Part shown: positions 1-8,259 of the stretch, piece after piece
Layout: each line of letters opens with the position of its first letter
Position numbering within the stretch: the stretch's first letter is position 1
DNA from: Ruminococcaceae bacterium UBA3903
Lineage (GTDB): Bacteria > Bacillota > Clostridia > Oscillospirales > Acutalibacteraceae
Direction of reading: 5' to 3'
Assembly: GCA_002391625.1 (NCBI GenBank)
Contig: DGFJ01000028.1
Location: forward strand, 1 to 17,653
DNA length: 17,653 nt
Notes under the pieces: model-generated
Seen by the model: the letters and a program-made list of their open reading frames with translations, nothing else
Databases searched by the model: none
Told to the model about the DNA's origin: nothing
Made by a program: the position numbers and the translations under genes

Positions 1-111
1 GTTCTTAAAAGAAATGCATACGGTTATCATAATTTTAAACGTTTTCGTAATCGTATTTTACATATGTTTTCTCATCAAAAGACCAATATACTTAAACAAG
101 CGACAGCTTAA
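1..111 (+). CDS. ISL3-family transposase, C-terminal 36 codons (partial)
   Basis: Open from base 1 in frame 1 to the TAA at 109-111. The translated tail contains LKRNAYGYHNFKRFRNRIL, the characteristic C-terminal end of ISL3-family DDE transposases, where it follows an NGFTEGCNNKIK segment. The catalytic part lies upstream of the window, so whether the gene is intact cannot be judged. Compared with the copy at the right edge, this one keeps six residues (around YHNFKR) that the other lacks, so it is the better preserved C-terminus. Confidence 0.85.
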   Translation, partial: VLKRNAYGYHNFKRFRNRILHMFSHQKTNILKQATA

Positions 112-170
112 CGCCATCGCTTGTTTTACTTCTTATTTTATTGGGTTACCCCAACTATTGACAGAGAGCC
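1..170 (+). mobile_element. ISL3-family insertion sequence, terminal fragment (left copy)
   Basis: This is the downstream end of an IS element whose body lies outside the window. It contains the C-terminus of a transposase and then a terminus that reads on the minus strand as GGCTCTCTGTCAATAGTTGG. That matches the GGCTCTNTGTCAA type of inverted-repeat end known from ISL3 elements. The same terminus and the same C-terminal coding sequence recur in inverted orientation at 17282-17653. The non-coding stretch between stop codon and terminus differs at several bases between the two ends, so they are separate copies. The 8 bases after the end (171-178) could be a target duplication but cannot be tested from one end. 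Confidence 0.85.
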
Positions 171-190
171 TAAATAACTTTATAAATTAA

Positions 191-231
191 AAAGCTGCAC
201 CCCTTGATTTGTTTTAAAGGGGTGCAGCTTT
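191..231. terminator. Strong bidirectional rho-independent terminator
   Basis: A perfect 15-bp inverted repeat (AAAGCTGCACCCCTT at 191-205 and its complement at 217-231) with an 11-base loop. A T run follows on the plus strand and an AT-rich tract on the minus strand. It lies about 110 bases beyond the htpG stop codon on the minus strand, so it probably ends htpG transcription and also blocks read-through from the IS side. Confidence 0.9.
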
Positions 232-339
232 TTTAGTACCCAGTATGGGTGCAGTATTAACAGTGGGGGTTAAAGAGTTCCTAGGATGCCCAAATAGTGG
301 GGGGAAAGATATGACCTTTTATGATTTTAAATATAATAA

Positions 340-2226
340 TTAATTCATTAAATCACAAACCATATCACAATAAGATACAGTGTTTTCGATTGGGAAGCCT
401 GCAATTAGCATAGCTTGGTCAAATAAAATGTTAACGTATTTTGTTGCCTTATCCTTATCGTTTTCGTAGGCGTTTTTTAAAGCAAGGAAAACCTTGTGGT
501 CACCGTTAAGCTCTAATACCTTGGCAGCCTTTGGCTTTGGCTGGTCACCTGGCAGAGATGCAAAATACTTTTCCATATCCAGCGTTAGCTGGCCGTCGGC
601 AGACAAGCAGATAGGATGGCTTTTTAGCTTATGGGAAATGACAACCTTTGAGGCTCTGCCACCTAATGCTCCTTGCAGAAAATCAAGCATTTCCTTGTTT
701 TCTTCAGCTTGCTTTTCTACTTTCTCTTTTTCTTCCTCGTTCTCTAGCTGGGCGTCCTCTGCGGTAATTGACTTAAACTCTTTTTCATCAAAAGCACCAA
801 GCATTTGAACAACAAATTCGTCAGCCTCATCTGTGAAATACAGCATTTCGTAACCCTTGTCCCTGCAAAGCTCAGCTTGTGGCAACGCAGAAATTTGTTC
901 CGTGCTTTCGCCACAGGCATAATAAATAAACTTTTGCTGTTCACGCATACGAGAAATATAGTCAGATAGCGTGGTGTATTTGTCACTGGCTGAGCTGCTA
1001 AATACTAACAAATCCTTTAAAGCGTCCTTGTTCATACCGTAGTCACTAACAATACCGTATTTTATTTGTAAACCAAAGTTTTTCCAGAAGGTTGAATATT
1101 TTTCAAAGTCATTTTTCATTAGCTTAGCAAGCTCTGATTTAATCTTCTTCTCTATGTTTTTAGAAATAATTTTAAGCTGTCTGTCATGCTGTAATAGTTC
1201 TCTGGAGATGTTCAGTGATAAGTCCTGTGAATCTACTATACCCTTTACAAAACGGAAATAGTCGGGTAACAGCTGTTCACACCTGTCCATTATCATTACA
1301 CCGTTAGAATATAGCTGTAATCCCTTTTCAAAATCCTTTGTGTAATAGCCATATGGCAGGGCGCTGGGTATATACATCAAAGCTTTATATGAAACCATAC
1401 CGTCAGCACTGACATGGATTGTTACCAGTGGGTCGCTCATATCTGTAAATTTCTCTTTGTAGTAGTCGTTAAACTCTTGGTCGGATACCTCGCTTTTTGC
1501 ACGACGCCAAATAGGAACCATGCTGTTTAAGGTTTGTATTTCGCTAACTGTTTCATACTTTGGTTCTTCACCCTCTGGTGCGGTGTTTTCAGATTTTTCA
1601 ATTTCCATCTTTATTGGATAATGAATATAATCGGAATATTTCTTAACCAATGACATTATTTTGTATTGCTCCAAATATTCAGAGTATTTCTCTTCGTCAG
1701 CATCGCTCTTTATGTGCATAATAATTTGTGTGCCTGCTGTGTCTTTGTCGCACTCTTCTATTGTATATCCCTCAGCACCTGTTGAGTTCCATTTATATGC
1801 GGTGTCACTGTTGTATTTTTTTGTGATTACAGTTACCTCGTCAGCTACCATAAAGGCAGAATAAAAGCCCACACCAAACTGACCTATAATGTCTGTCTTT
1901 TCGTCCTGTGGCATATCTTTTTTAAACTGGAAAGAACCACTTTTAGCGATAGTACCTAAATTGTCCTCTAGCTCCTCCTGTGACATACCAATGCCATTAT
2001 CAGAAATCGTTAATGTGCGATTATCCTTGTCAGCTGCAATTGTAATAGCAAAGTCGGAGGCCTGCGGAGCATTTTCATCTGTAAGAGAAATAAAGTGAAG
2101 CTTGTCAATAGCATCACTGGCATTTGAGATAATCTCTCTTAAAAAAATCTCCTTGTGTGTGTAAATTGAGTTGATCATCAGGTCAAGTAACCTTTTTGAT
2201 TCTGCCTTAAAGTCTTTTTTTGCCAT
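340..2226 (-). CDS. htpG: HtpG, Hsp90-family molecular chaperone
   Basis: Cytosolic ATP-dependent chaperone that remodels late folding intermediates. The protein is 628 residues, the usual length for bacterial HtpG. The N-terminal GHKL ATPase domain shows the catalytic helix LREIISNASDA (Glu31, Asn35, Asp38), the nucleotide-binding DNGIGM (Asp76), GTIAKSG in the lid and GQFGVGFYSAF (115-125). Middle and C-terminal domains follow, and no MEEVD tail is present, as expected in bacteria. An upstream in-frame ATG at 2235 exists, but the ribosome binding site AAAGGA sits only 2 bases from it and about 10 bases from the ATG at 2226. The second ATG also gives the family-typical MAKKDFKAESK start, so I chose it. 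No CIRCE (HrcA) element is visible upstream, but an inverted repeat lies at 2266-2293. Confidence 0.97.
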   Translation of the reverse strand: MAKKDFKAESKRLLDLMINSIYTHKEIFLREIISNASDAIDKLHFISLTDENAPQASDFAITIAADKDNRTLTISDNGIGMSQEELEDNLGTIAKSGSFQFKKDMPQDEKTDIIGQFGVGFYSAFMVADEVTVITKKYNSDTAYKWNSTGAEGYTIEECDKDTAGTQIIMHIKSDADEEKYSEYLEQYKIMSLVKKYSDYIHYPIKMEIEKSENTAPEGEEPKYETVSEIQTLNSMVPIWRRAKSEVSDQEFNDYYKEKFTDMSDPLVTIHVSADGMVSYKALMYIPSALPYGYYTKDFEKGLQLYSNGVMIMDRCEQLLPDYFRFVKGIVDSQDLSLNISRELLQHDRQLKIISKNIEKKIKSELAKLMKNDFEKYSTFWKNFGLQIKYGIVSDYGMNKDALKDLLVFSSSASDKYTTLSDYISRMREQQKFIYYACGESTEQISALPQAELCRDKGYEMLYFTDEADEFVVQMLGAFDEKEFKSITAEDAQLENEEEKEKVEKQAEENKEMLDFLQGALGGRASKVVISHKLKSHPICLSADGQLTLDMEKYFASLPGDQPKPKAAKVLELNGDHKVFLALKNAYENDKDKATKYVNILFDQAMLIAGFPIENTVSYCDMVCDLMN

Positions 2227-2265
2227 AATAATCATTTCCTTTCAAAAATTTACATAGAAAAGGAA

Positions 2266-2293
2266 TTCGTTTGACATATAAAGTGCAAACGAA
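2266..2293. promoter_or_regulatory. Inverted repeat upstream of htpG
   Basis: TTCGTTTG (2266-2273) and CAAACGAA (2286-2293) form a perfect 8-bp inverted repeat around a 12-base spacer. It lies 40 bases upstream of the htpG start and about 43 bases after the isomerase stop codon. It could be a repressor site, since a weak -10-like TTATAT lies in the spacer on the minus strand. It could instead be a hairpin that weakly terminates isomerase transcription, because the tract after it on the minus strand is T-rich but interrupted. The sequence does not decide between these. Confidence 0.45.
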
Positions 2294-2335
2294 CGCCTTT
2301 AGTTAATATGATTGTTTTTTACATATAAATTTCAC

Positions 2336-2857
2336 TTAAATTTTTTCTGGTTGAGGATATAATTCACCAAAGGTATCAACTGTTATATTTTTTATAACCT
2401 GTGGGTCCAGTGGCTTGTCGTTATAGTCTGTATCGCATTCAGCTATAGTATTTACTATATCCATACCCTCAGTTACTTTACCAAATGCAGCATAAGCACC
2501 GTCAAGATGTGGTGAGCTTTTGTGCATAACAAAGAACTGTGAGCCGGCAGAGTTAGGGTTGTTAGCCCTTGCCATAGATAACACACCTTCAGTGTGCTTT
2601 AAGTCGTTTTTAAAACCATTTTGAGAAAATTCACCCTTGATAGAGTAATCTGGACCACCACATCCAGTGCCGTCAGGACAGCCACCCTGCAGCATAAAGC
2701 CATGGATAACTCTGTGGAATGTTAAGCCGTTGTAAAAGCCAGAATTAATAAGGCTAATAAAATTGTTGACGGTGTTAGGTGCGATTTCTGGATACAGCTC
2801 GCCCTTCATAACATCACCGTTTTCCATAGTAATTGTAAATTCAGGATTTTTGCTCAT
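2336..2857 (-). CDS. Cyclophilin-type peptidyl-prolyl cis-trans isomerase
   Basis: Catalyses cis-trans isomerisation of X-Pro bonds during protein folding. The 173-residue protein is a single cyclophilin domain with the core FHRVIHGFMLQGG (Arg49 is the catalytic arginine; Phe54 and Gln57 line the pocket) and the GSQFFV strand at 105-110. There is no signal peptide or lipobox, so it should be cytoplasmic, like PpiB-type enzymes. The start is supported by AAAGGGG 8 bases upstream of the ATG at 2857. It lies upstream of htpG on the same strand, separated by 109 bases. Both products are folding factors, but each may have its own promoter. Confidence 0.96.
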   Translation of the reverse strand: MSKNPEFTITMENGDVMKGELYPEIAPNTVNNFISLINSGFYNGLTFHRVIHGFMLQGGCPDGTGCGGPDYSIKGEFSQNGFKNDLKHTEGVLSMARANNPNSAGSQFFVMHKSSPHLDGAYAAFGKVTEGMDIVNTIAECDTDYNDKPLDPQVIKNITVDTFGELYPQPEKI

Positions 2858-2894
2858 AGAAAATACCCCTTTTCTCTGTTATATTGTGGTATTT

Positions 2895-2900
2895 ATTGTA
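2895..2900 (-). promoter_or_regulatory. Possible -10 element for the isomerase gene
   Basis: TACAAT on the minus strand at 2900-2895, about 38 bases upstream of the isomerase start codon. No good -35 hexamer is seen at 16-18 bases spacing, so this is a weak call. Confidence 0.3.
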
Positions 2901-3237
2901 CACTAAAAATGTTAAAAAATTATGAATTGATAATAATAAATCACACGGCAACCATCCAAATATAAACGTAAAATAGTTTTTGTCCATAATTTGATATAAA
3001 TCATAGGTATTTATTTTATATTTAGACAAATCACAATAAAACTATACCATAATAGCAACAAGCACATAATTTTAAAATTTTAAATTGTCTATTACGACAA
3101 AACACATAGAGCTTTAAAAAAATAATATATGAAGTCCGCCTGTAAGCGTTAGCATAGGTGGTAGGATTATATCACATATAAAGGAAACTATGTCCGTCGC
3201 CTTATTAATATTGGTATATCTAGAAAAATAATAAATT
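2901..3237. other. AT-rich intergenic stretch, no gene recognised
   Basis: This is the first part of a 540-base gap between the isomerase and exonuclease genes. It has frequent stops in all frames. A GC-richer patch at about 3134-3200 contains CCGCCT pairing with AGGTGG, which may form a small hairpin, and a short open stretch that I could not assign. No promoter, tRNA or recognised riboswitch was found. The hairpins and repeat in the second part of the gap are listed separately. Confidence 0.4.
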
Positions 3238-3276
3238 AAAGTCAGGTGATAGATTAATTACTATCATCGGACCTTT
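3238..3276 (-). terminator. Long hairpin, likely secondary terminator of the typA-exonuclease unit
   Basis: GTCAGGTGATAG (3241-3252) pairs with CTATCATCGGAC (3261-3272) with one mismatch and an 8-base AT loop. Outer A-T pairs extend the stem past one bulged base. Read on the minus strand it is followed by a T-rich tract, which fits a terminator about 120 bases beyond the exonuclease stop. It could also be the stem of an unknown small RNA. Confidence 0.5.
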
Positions 3277-3300
3277 AAAAAAGTTTTAAATGAATATTTT

Positions 3301-3337
3301 AATGATGTAAAAAAAGCAAATGATGTAAAAAAAAGCA
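3301..3337. repeat. Two-copy tandem direct repeat of 18-19 bases
   Basis: AATGATGTAAAAAAAGCA (3301-3318) is followed directly by the same unit with one extra A (3319-3337). The copies sit between the two hairpins downstream of the exonuclease gene. On the minus strand the A runs supply the T tracts that follow the proximal terminator hairpin. The duplication may have arisen by slippage. Confidence 0.75.
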
Positions 3338-3340
3338 AAG

Positions 3341-3378
3341 GTCAGCAAGAAAAAAAGCTTTTACTTTTCTACGCTGAC
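3341..3378 (-). terminator. Terminator of the exonuclease gene
   Basis: GTCAGC (3341-3346) pairs with GCTGAC (3373-3378), and inside it AGAAAA (3348-3353) pairs with TTTTCT (3365-3370). Read on the minus strand, the stem is followed by CTTTGCTTTTTTTT. It begins 20 bases beyond the exonuclease stop codon, the expected position. Confidence 0.7.
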
Positions 3379-3397
3379 ACATCTAAATTAAATATAT

Positions 3398-4267
3398 CTA
3401 TTCTTCCTCTGTCCCTGTTTGCTGTGGAGAAGGTGGGGTGTAGGTGGCTCTTTTAATATGCACACCGTCAAATTTCAGCTTAAATGTAATTCTGCCATAG
3501 AAGTCACAATTACATTTGTTACAGTGAAACCTGCTGCGAAAGCTTTTGTTTTTTATAATCCATGGCTCTGCAGTAGTTACAAGACTGCCACATTTGTCGC
3601 ACAATACATACATCTGCTCTTTATCCAGCATAGGGTTATCAATGTCTGTGATGGCCACATTTTTAAAGCCAATTCTATCGTAAAAATGGGTATCTGCCTT
3701 TCGGATATATTGGCTTATCTTATCCTTATCATACAGCTTTTTAAAGCATTTATAGGATAATATACTGTCATCTAAGGCTCGGTGCAGACTGTCCTCACCG
3801 TATTCTACACCTAATAACTGTGCAGCGGTTTCTAAGCCCATTTGCTTGCCTGGGTCTGACATTTTCATTGTGTTTTGACAATAGACCTGCAGGTCTATAT
3901 AATCCGTCAAAAAACCAAGCCTTTTATTGTGTAGGTAGTAGTCGTTATTATCCATCATTGTGGAAATATCAGTAGTACCCCAGGTCATAACAACGCAATC
4001 CTGTGCAAACTTCTTAAACAGTCCCATAGTGTGAGTATAGGTGTTGTTAGATGTGCTTAGTTCATCGTTACTGATATGGGTTAACTCTACCACCCGACCA
4101 CTTATTTTTTTACCAATTTGAGGCTTAACCAGCATAGAAAAGGTGTCCACTATTTCTATGCTGTCGTTAACCTTAACGGCACCCACCTCAATAATTTCAT
4201 TTATATACTTTTTCTTTTTTTTGCTATAAGCACCGTTCCATTCAAGGTCAAGAATAACATACTGCAT
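3398..4267 (-). CDS. DEDDh-family 3'-5' exonuclease with C-terminal zinc ribbon
   Basis: The 289-residue protein opens with the exonuclease motif ILDLEWN (Asp7, Glu9), has Asp100 as a candidate third acidic residue, and ends the nuclease domain with HRALDD (His162 and Asp167, the H-x4-D motif of the DEDDh class). This is the RNase T/DnaQ epsilon/KapD-like fold, which removes nucleotides from 3' ends using two metal ions. After it comes a probable zinc ribbon with CxxC at 223-226 and CxxC at 249-252, then a short polar tail. The natural substrate (RNA or DNA) cannot be told from sequence. AAGGACG about 8 bases upstream supports the ATG at 4267. The gene starts 29 bases after typA ends, with no terminator between, so it is probably co-transcribed with typA. 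Confidence 0.88.
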   Translation of the reverse strand: MQYVILDLEWNGAYSKKKKKYINEIIEVGAVKVNDSIEIVDTFSMLVKPQIGKKISGRVVELTHISNDELSTSNNTYTHTMGLFKKFAQDCVVMTWGTTDISTMMDNNDYYLHNKRLGFLTDYIDLQVYCQNTMKMSDPGKQMGLETAAQLLGVEYGEDSLHRALDDSILSYKCFKKLYDKDKISQYIRKADTHFYDRIGFKNVAITDIDNPMLDKEQMYVLCDKCGSLVTTAEPWIIKNKSFRSRFHCNKCNCDFYGRITFKLKFDGVHIKRATYTPPSPQQTGTEEE

Positions 4268-4296
4268 AGGTAAATCGTCCTTAAAATATTGTGGAA

Positions 4297-6117
4297 TTAA
4301 GACTTCTTGTTTTGCTGTTTCATCCTTTGTTCCTTGCTAAGTGTGCTTTTGCGTAAACGCACATTTAGAGGTGTTACCTCTACCAGCTCATCATCATTGA
4401 TAAACTCCAATGATTGCTCTAGGCTTAAGGGTGAGCAAGGTGTTAGCTTTAGGGCATCGTCAGAGCCTGATGCTCGGGTATTGGTAATGTGCTTTTTCTT
4501 ACATACGTTAACAGTCAAATCCTCAGCTTTTGGACTGGCACCTACTATCATACCCTCGTACACTGGTACACCAGGGCCTAGGAACAGTCTGCCACGTTCT
4601 TGAGCGGCAAACAAGCCATAGCCTGTTGTTTCACCAGTTTCATGAACAACTAATGAACCTTGATGCCTACAGATAATTTCACCCTTGTATGGCTCATAGC
4701 TGTCAAACACATGGTTCATAATGCCGTTACCGTTTGTATCTGTTAAAAACTCTGAACGATAACCCATCAATCCTCTGGCTGGAATTTTAAACTCTACATG
4801 AGTGATACCTGACTCTCTTGTACCCATATTAATAAGCTCAGCCTTACGGGAACCGATTTTTTCCATAACAGCACCAACGTATCTGTCTGGTACTTCAATT
4901 ATTAATAGCTCAATAGGCTCGCAGGTAACATCATTTATTTTTTTCATAATTACTGTTGGCTTAGAAACCTGAAACTCATAATTTTGTCTGCGCATTGTTT
5001 CAATTAGAATAGATAGGTGAAGCTCACCTCTGCCTGATACCTTAAATGTATCTGCTGAATCTGTTTCCTCTACTCGCAGGGCTACGTTAGTTTCTACCTC
5101 TTTAAACAAACGGTCACGCAGATTTCTGGAGGTTACATACTTACCCTCTTTACCTGCAAAGGGGCTGTTGTTTACCATAAACATCATAGATACTGTAGGT
5201 TCGTCAATCTTTACAAATGGCAGTGCTTCTACGTGTTCAGGGTCACAGGCTGTTTCACCAATGTTCAGGTCTGTTATGCCGGACACACAAACTATATCGC
5301 CTAGTCTGCCTTCCTGTGTTTCTACTCTTTTTAATCCCTCATACTGGTACAGCTTAGCAATTTTAATGTTTTTTGTTCCACCGTCACGCTGACATAAAAC
5401 GGCACTTTGACCCTGCTTTATACAGCCACGCTCTACTCTGCCAATACCAATTCTGCCGACATATTCATCATAATCAATGTTGGAAAACAATACCTGCATA
5501 GGACCGTCAAGGTCACCCTTAGGAGGGGCTATCTCACTAATAATAGCGTCTAACAGCGGTTTCATATCAGTACCATGTTCATGTGGGTTTAAAGAAGAAT
5601 AGCCATCTCTGCCAGAAGCGTAAACTACAGGGAATTCCAGCTGGTCATCATCAGCACCCAGCTCAATAAATAAATCTAATACTTCGTCCACTACTTCTTC
5701 AGGACGAGCACCGGGTCTGTCAACCTTATTAACAACAACAACAGGCTTTTTGCCTAAGCCTAAAGCTTTTTTTAGAACAAATCTTGTTTGTGGCATGCAA
5801 CCCTCGAAAGCATCAACCAGCAACAAAACGCCGTCAACCATCATTAGGATACGTTCTACCTCACCACCAAAGTCGGCATGACCAGGGGTGTCAACGATAT
5901 TAATTTTTACACCGTTGTACATAACTGCTGTGGTTTTAGACAGGATTGTAATGCCTCTCTCACGCTCTAAATCGTTAGAGTCCATAACACGCTCCGCTAC
6001 GGTTTCGTTATCACGGAATATACCGCTCTGACGCAGCATTTGGTCCACCAATGTTGTCTTACCATGGTCAACGTGGGCGATGATTGCAATATTTCTTAAG
6101 TCGTTTCTTTCAGCCAT
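4297..6117 (-). CDS. typA: TypA/BipA translational GTPase
   Basis: Ribosome-binding GTPase of the EF-G/LepA superfamily, linked in other bacteria to 50S assembly and growth under stress or cold. The length of 606 residues matches the family (E. coli about 607). The GTP-binding motifs are clear: G1 AHVDHGKTT (14-22), ERGITI (switch I), DTPGHADFGGEVER (G3) and NKVDRPGARPEEV (G4). Domains III and V and the BipA-specific C-terminal domain (including GYRSEFLTDTNG) follow. The start is supported by AAGAGGT 8 bases before the ATG at 6117. It is transcribed divergently from the membrane protein gene at 6371, from a near-consensus promoter at 6166-6194, and probably heads a two-gene unit with the exonuclease. 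Confidence 0.97.
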   Translation of the reverse strand: MAERNDLRNIAIIAHVDHGKTTLVDQMLRQSGIFRDNETVAERVMDSNDLERERGITILSKTTAVMYNGVKINIVDTPGHADFGGEVERILMMVDGVLLLVDAFEGCMPQTRFVLKKALGLGKKPVVVVNKVDRPGARPEEVVDEVLDLFIELGADDDQLEFPVVYASGRDGYSSLNPHEHGTDMKPLLDAIISEIAPPKGDLDGPMQVLFSNIDYDEYVGRIGIGRVERGCIKQGQSAVLCQRDGGTKNIKIAKLYQYEGLKRVETQEGRLGDIVCVSGITDLNIGETACDPEHVEALPFVKIDEPTVSMMFMVNNSPFAGKEGKYVTSRNLRDRLFKEVETNVALRVEETDSADTFKVSGRGELHLSILIETMRRQNYEFQVSKPTVIMKKINDVTCEPIELLIIEVPDRYVGAVMEKIGSRKAELINMGTRESGITHVEFKIPARGLMGYRSEFLTDTNGNGIMNHVFDSYEPYKGEIICRHQGSLVVHETGETTGYGLFAAQERGRLFLGPGVPVYEGMIVGASPKAEDLTVNVCKKKHITNTRASGSDDALKLTPCSPLSLEQSLEFINDDELVEVTPLNVRLRKSTLSKEQRMKQQNKKS

Positions 6118-6165
6118 AAATAAATACCTCTTGTCACTTATCGTTTATATTCTTTTCAATCGTTA

Positions 6166-6194
6166 ATTATAGCACAAGCCATACAATTTTACAA
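6166..6194 (-). promoter_or_regulatory. Sigma-A promoter for typA
   Basis: On the minus strand, TTGTAA (6194-6189), a 17-base spacer and a perfect TATAAT (6171-6166). The predicted transcription start gives a 5' leader of roughly 40 bases ahead of typA. Confidence 0.8.
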
Positions 6195-6281
6195 ACTTTA
6201 TTTTGTGTTTTCTGGCATATAAAGTGATTTTTCACTATTATCACATAAAATGAAACTTATTAACTGATAAATACATAAAAC

Positions 6282-6310
6282 TTGACTTATACCACAAAAA
6301 ATAATACAAT
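6282..6310 (+). promoter_or_regulatory. Sigma-A promoter for the FUSC-like gene
   Basis: TTGACT (6282-6287), a 17-base spacer and TACAAT (6305-6310), close to the sigma-A consensus. The -10 lies 60 bases before the ATG at 6371. Back to back with the typA promoter. Confidence 0.8.
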
Positions 6311-6370
6311 TAGTGTGTTTATTAATTAGTATGGATAGTTAGAGATTTTTACCGATTCGTGAGGTGTAAA

Positions 6371-8152
6371 ATGATAGAAAATATAAGGAAGAAAAGTATT
6401 GACTATATAAAGCTTTTCAAAAAGAACATACCAATTATTTTAGTGGCAATAGCCCTGTTTTGGGGAACAAAGCTTGTATTTGGTACAAATGTGGGTGCTG
6501 TTTCGGTACTGTTTTTGTTTACGATTAAAGACCTGTACAAAAAGCCCTTTGCATTTTTTAATTACATAAAATATATTGTGGTTTTATTGCTTACGGTGAC
6601 GCTGGGGACGTTGGCGGTTATGAACTTTTTCTGTGCTGTGGGTATAAATCTGGTATATATGTTTGTGTTGGTGTACTTTTTTAGGGATGATTTTTTCACA
6701 AACAGATACTACCTATGGGGGCTGGAGCTTATATTGATGCAAATGAACTCTGGTTCATTTGCAATTTTGGGTGAGCGTTTATTTTCCGTGGCAATGTGTG
6801 GATTATTATGTGGTGTTTTTCTGTTTCTTACTTCAAAATTTATGAATTTACCAGAGCCAAATTCCGCTGTTGACCAAGGCTGTAAGCTAATATGCAAACA
6901 GCTGAATATGTTATCTGGTGATGATTTTGATAGAAAAAGCACATTAGATATGTTTACACTGGCAACGGATTTTTGCAAAGGTCAGTATAATACTATGGCT
7001 GCACAGGGTTATCTGCTGACAAATAAAGATAAGCAGGATGTCAGAGCTATGATAACAATGGAGGAATTTAGCAAGCTGATATATGATACAGCGGCTAATT
7101 TTCCCCAGCTGGATGAACATGACAGGGTGTATTTTAACAACCTACAGGAGATATTTATAATAAGTAAAAACAGAAAACGTTTAGCTATAGAGCTTGATTA
7201 TTTTTGTGAAAACAATAAGCTGAAAAATGCTGTGGTAAACAACCTGTGGGAAAAATATATTAAGCAGCTGTCAGCGGCTTTAAAAACTAACGAGAAGGTT
7301 GTCATTGTTGGTGATGCTTTAAATGTGTTAAAGCTAAAGGTGAAGGATTTAATAAAAGGATTTAATTTTGCCAGCGTGCGTTTTAGAAAATCCTTGCAAA
7401 CAGCTATTATTTTTACCATTGCTGCCGCTGCTGCATATGTAGTGCCTATTGATTATAGCTATTACCTGCCGTTGATGGCATTTACGTTATCTACCATTTA
7501 CCCAAGATTTTCCTTTAAAATGTGTCTGCCACAGGTGGGGCTGGTACTGATTGGGTCCTTACTGTACATATTAACTATAGAGCTGCTGCCCTTAGATTAC
7601 AGATTAATAGTGGCAGTTATTATAAGCTTTTGCGTGTTGGCTGTTACCAACAATACGTTGGTCCAGATGATTTTCGCAGCGGAGGCTGTGGTAATATCTG
7701 TGTTCCCAATTATCAGCGTAGAAACCTCTGTATTGCTTAGATTAATGTTTATGTGTGGCGGTTGTTTACTTGGTTTCCTATTGGTTCGCTGGATTGTGGC
7801 TACCAAAAAATATGATATATACCGTTTCACAGGCAATGACATTGTAACCTTTGATACTATGGTTTTAGATAAAATGAATAATATGGATTTAAGCAATGAT
7901 AAGGATAGCTATCTTTATGAAATAATATTAATTCAGCATTTAATGATTGACAAAATTAATTACACACCTGACGATAAAAATGAATTAGACACACACAGAT
8001 ATTCCAAGCTACAGTCATATAACTGTAATTTTTTGCGGGAATTAACATATTCCTTGGTGGCAATAAGCTTTACAGAAATATCAAAAAATTGGCTTCAGCA
8101 CTGTGAGGAACAGCTTCCTAAGCTAAGGGACAAGCTGGCAGGTATAAAATAA
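6371..8152 (+). CDS. FUSC-like polytopic membrane protein (aromatic acid exporter-type architecture)
   Basis: The 593-residue protein has the two-block layout of the FUSC/YccS/AaeB-like superfamily. There are about six hydrophobic segments at roughly 20-156, a soluble helical region at 160-335, and a second membrane block from about 340 to 475, then a C-terminal cytoplasmic tail. The second block begins with FRKSLQTAIIFTIAAAAAYV, resembling the repeat start in FUSC proteins. Some family members export aromatic acids or related compounds, but the substrate here is unknown. The GTG at 6359 is in frame, but GAGGTG at 6361-6366 acts better as the ribosome binding site for the ATG at 6371, although the spacing is short (4 bases). 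It has its own promoter and a strong terminator, so it is probably monocistronic. Confidence 0.75.
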   Translation: MIENIRKKSIDYIKLFKKNIPIILVAIALFWGTKLVFGTNVGAVSVLFLFTIKDLYKKPFAFFNYIKYIVVLLLTVTLGTLAVMNFFCAVGINLVYMFVLVYFFRDDFFTNRYYLWGLELILMQMNSGSFAILGERLFSVAMCGLLCGVFLFLTSKFMNLPEPNSAVDQGCKLICKQLNMLSGDDFDRKSTLDMFTLATDFCKGQYNTMAAQGYLLTNKDKQDVRAMITMEEFSKLIYDTAANFPQLDEHDRVYFNNLQEIFIISKNRKRLAIELDYFCENNKLKNAVVNNLWEKYIKQLSAALKTNEKVVIVGDALNVLKLKVKDLIKGFNFASVRFRKSLQTAIIFTIAAAAAYVVPIDYSYYLPLMAFTLSTIYPRFSFKMCLPQVGLVLIGSLLYILTIELLPLDYRLIVAVIISFCVLAVTNNTLVQMIFAAEAVVISVFPIISVETSVLLRLMFMCGGCLLGFLLVRWIVATKKYDIYRFTGNDIVTFDTMVLDKMNNMDLSNDKDSYLYEIILIQHLMIDKINYTPDDKNELDTHRYSKLQSYNCNFLRELTYSLVAISFTEISKNWLQHCEEQLPKLRDKLAGIK

Positions 8153-8259
8153 AACAAGCTACGCTATTTTAAAAGTCAATAATGCTGTGACCTTTACAGT
8201 GATGCCATCATCTTTAAAGTTATATAGGTGTAATTATACGGCAATAAAATATACAAAAT

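Noticed and set aside
311..343. A 10-codon ORF after a GGGGGGA ribosome-binding-like sequence at the 3' side of htpG
   Set aside because: Too short, overlaps the htpG stop, no promoter; probably chance.
340..2235. Antisense open frames inside htpG, and a frame-shifted one on the same strand
   Set aside because: They lie wholly inside a well-conserved gene in other frames and have serine- or cysteine-rich translations typical of shadow frames.
2841..3029. A 62-codon minus-strand open frame overlapping the start of the isomerase gene
   Set aside because: It overlaps the isomerase start, has AT-driven composition, no ribosome binding site that I can see, and no recognisable domain.
3160..3226. 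A short plus-strand peptide reading YKGNYVRRLINIGISRK in the intergenic gap, resembling a protein fragment
   Set aside because: Only about 20 codons between stops with no start or ribosome binding site; similarity to any family could not be shown without a search.
3301..3337. A CRISPR array
   Set aside because: Only two adjacent AT-rich 18-19-base units without spacers; no cas genes in the window.
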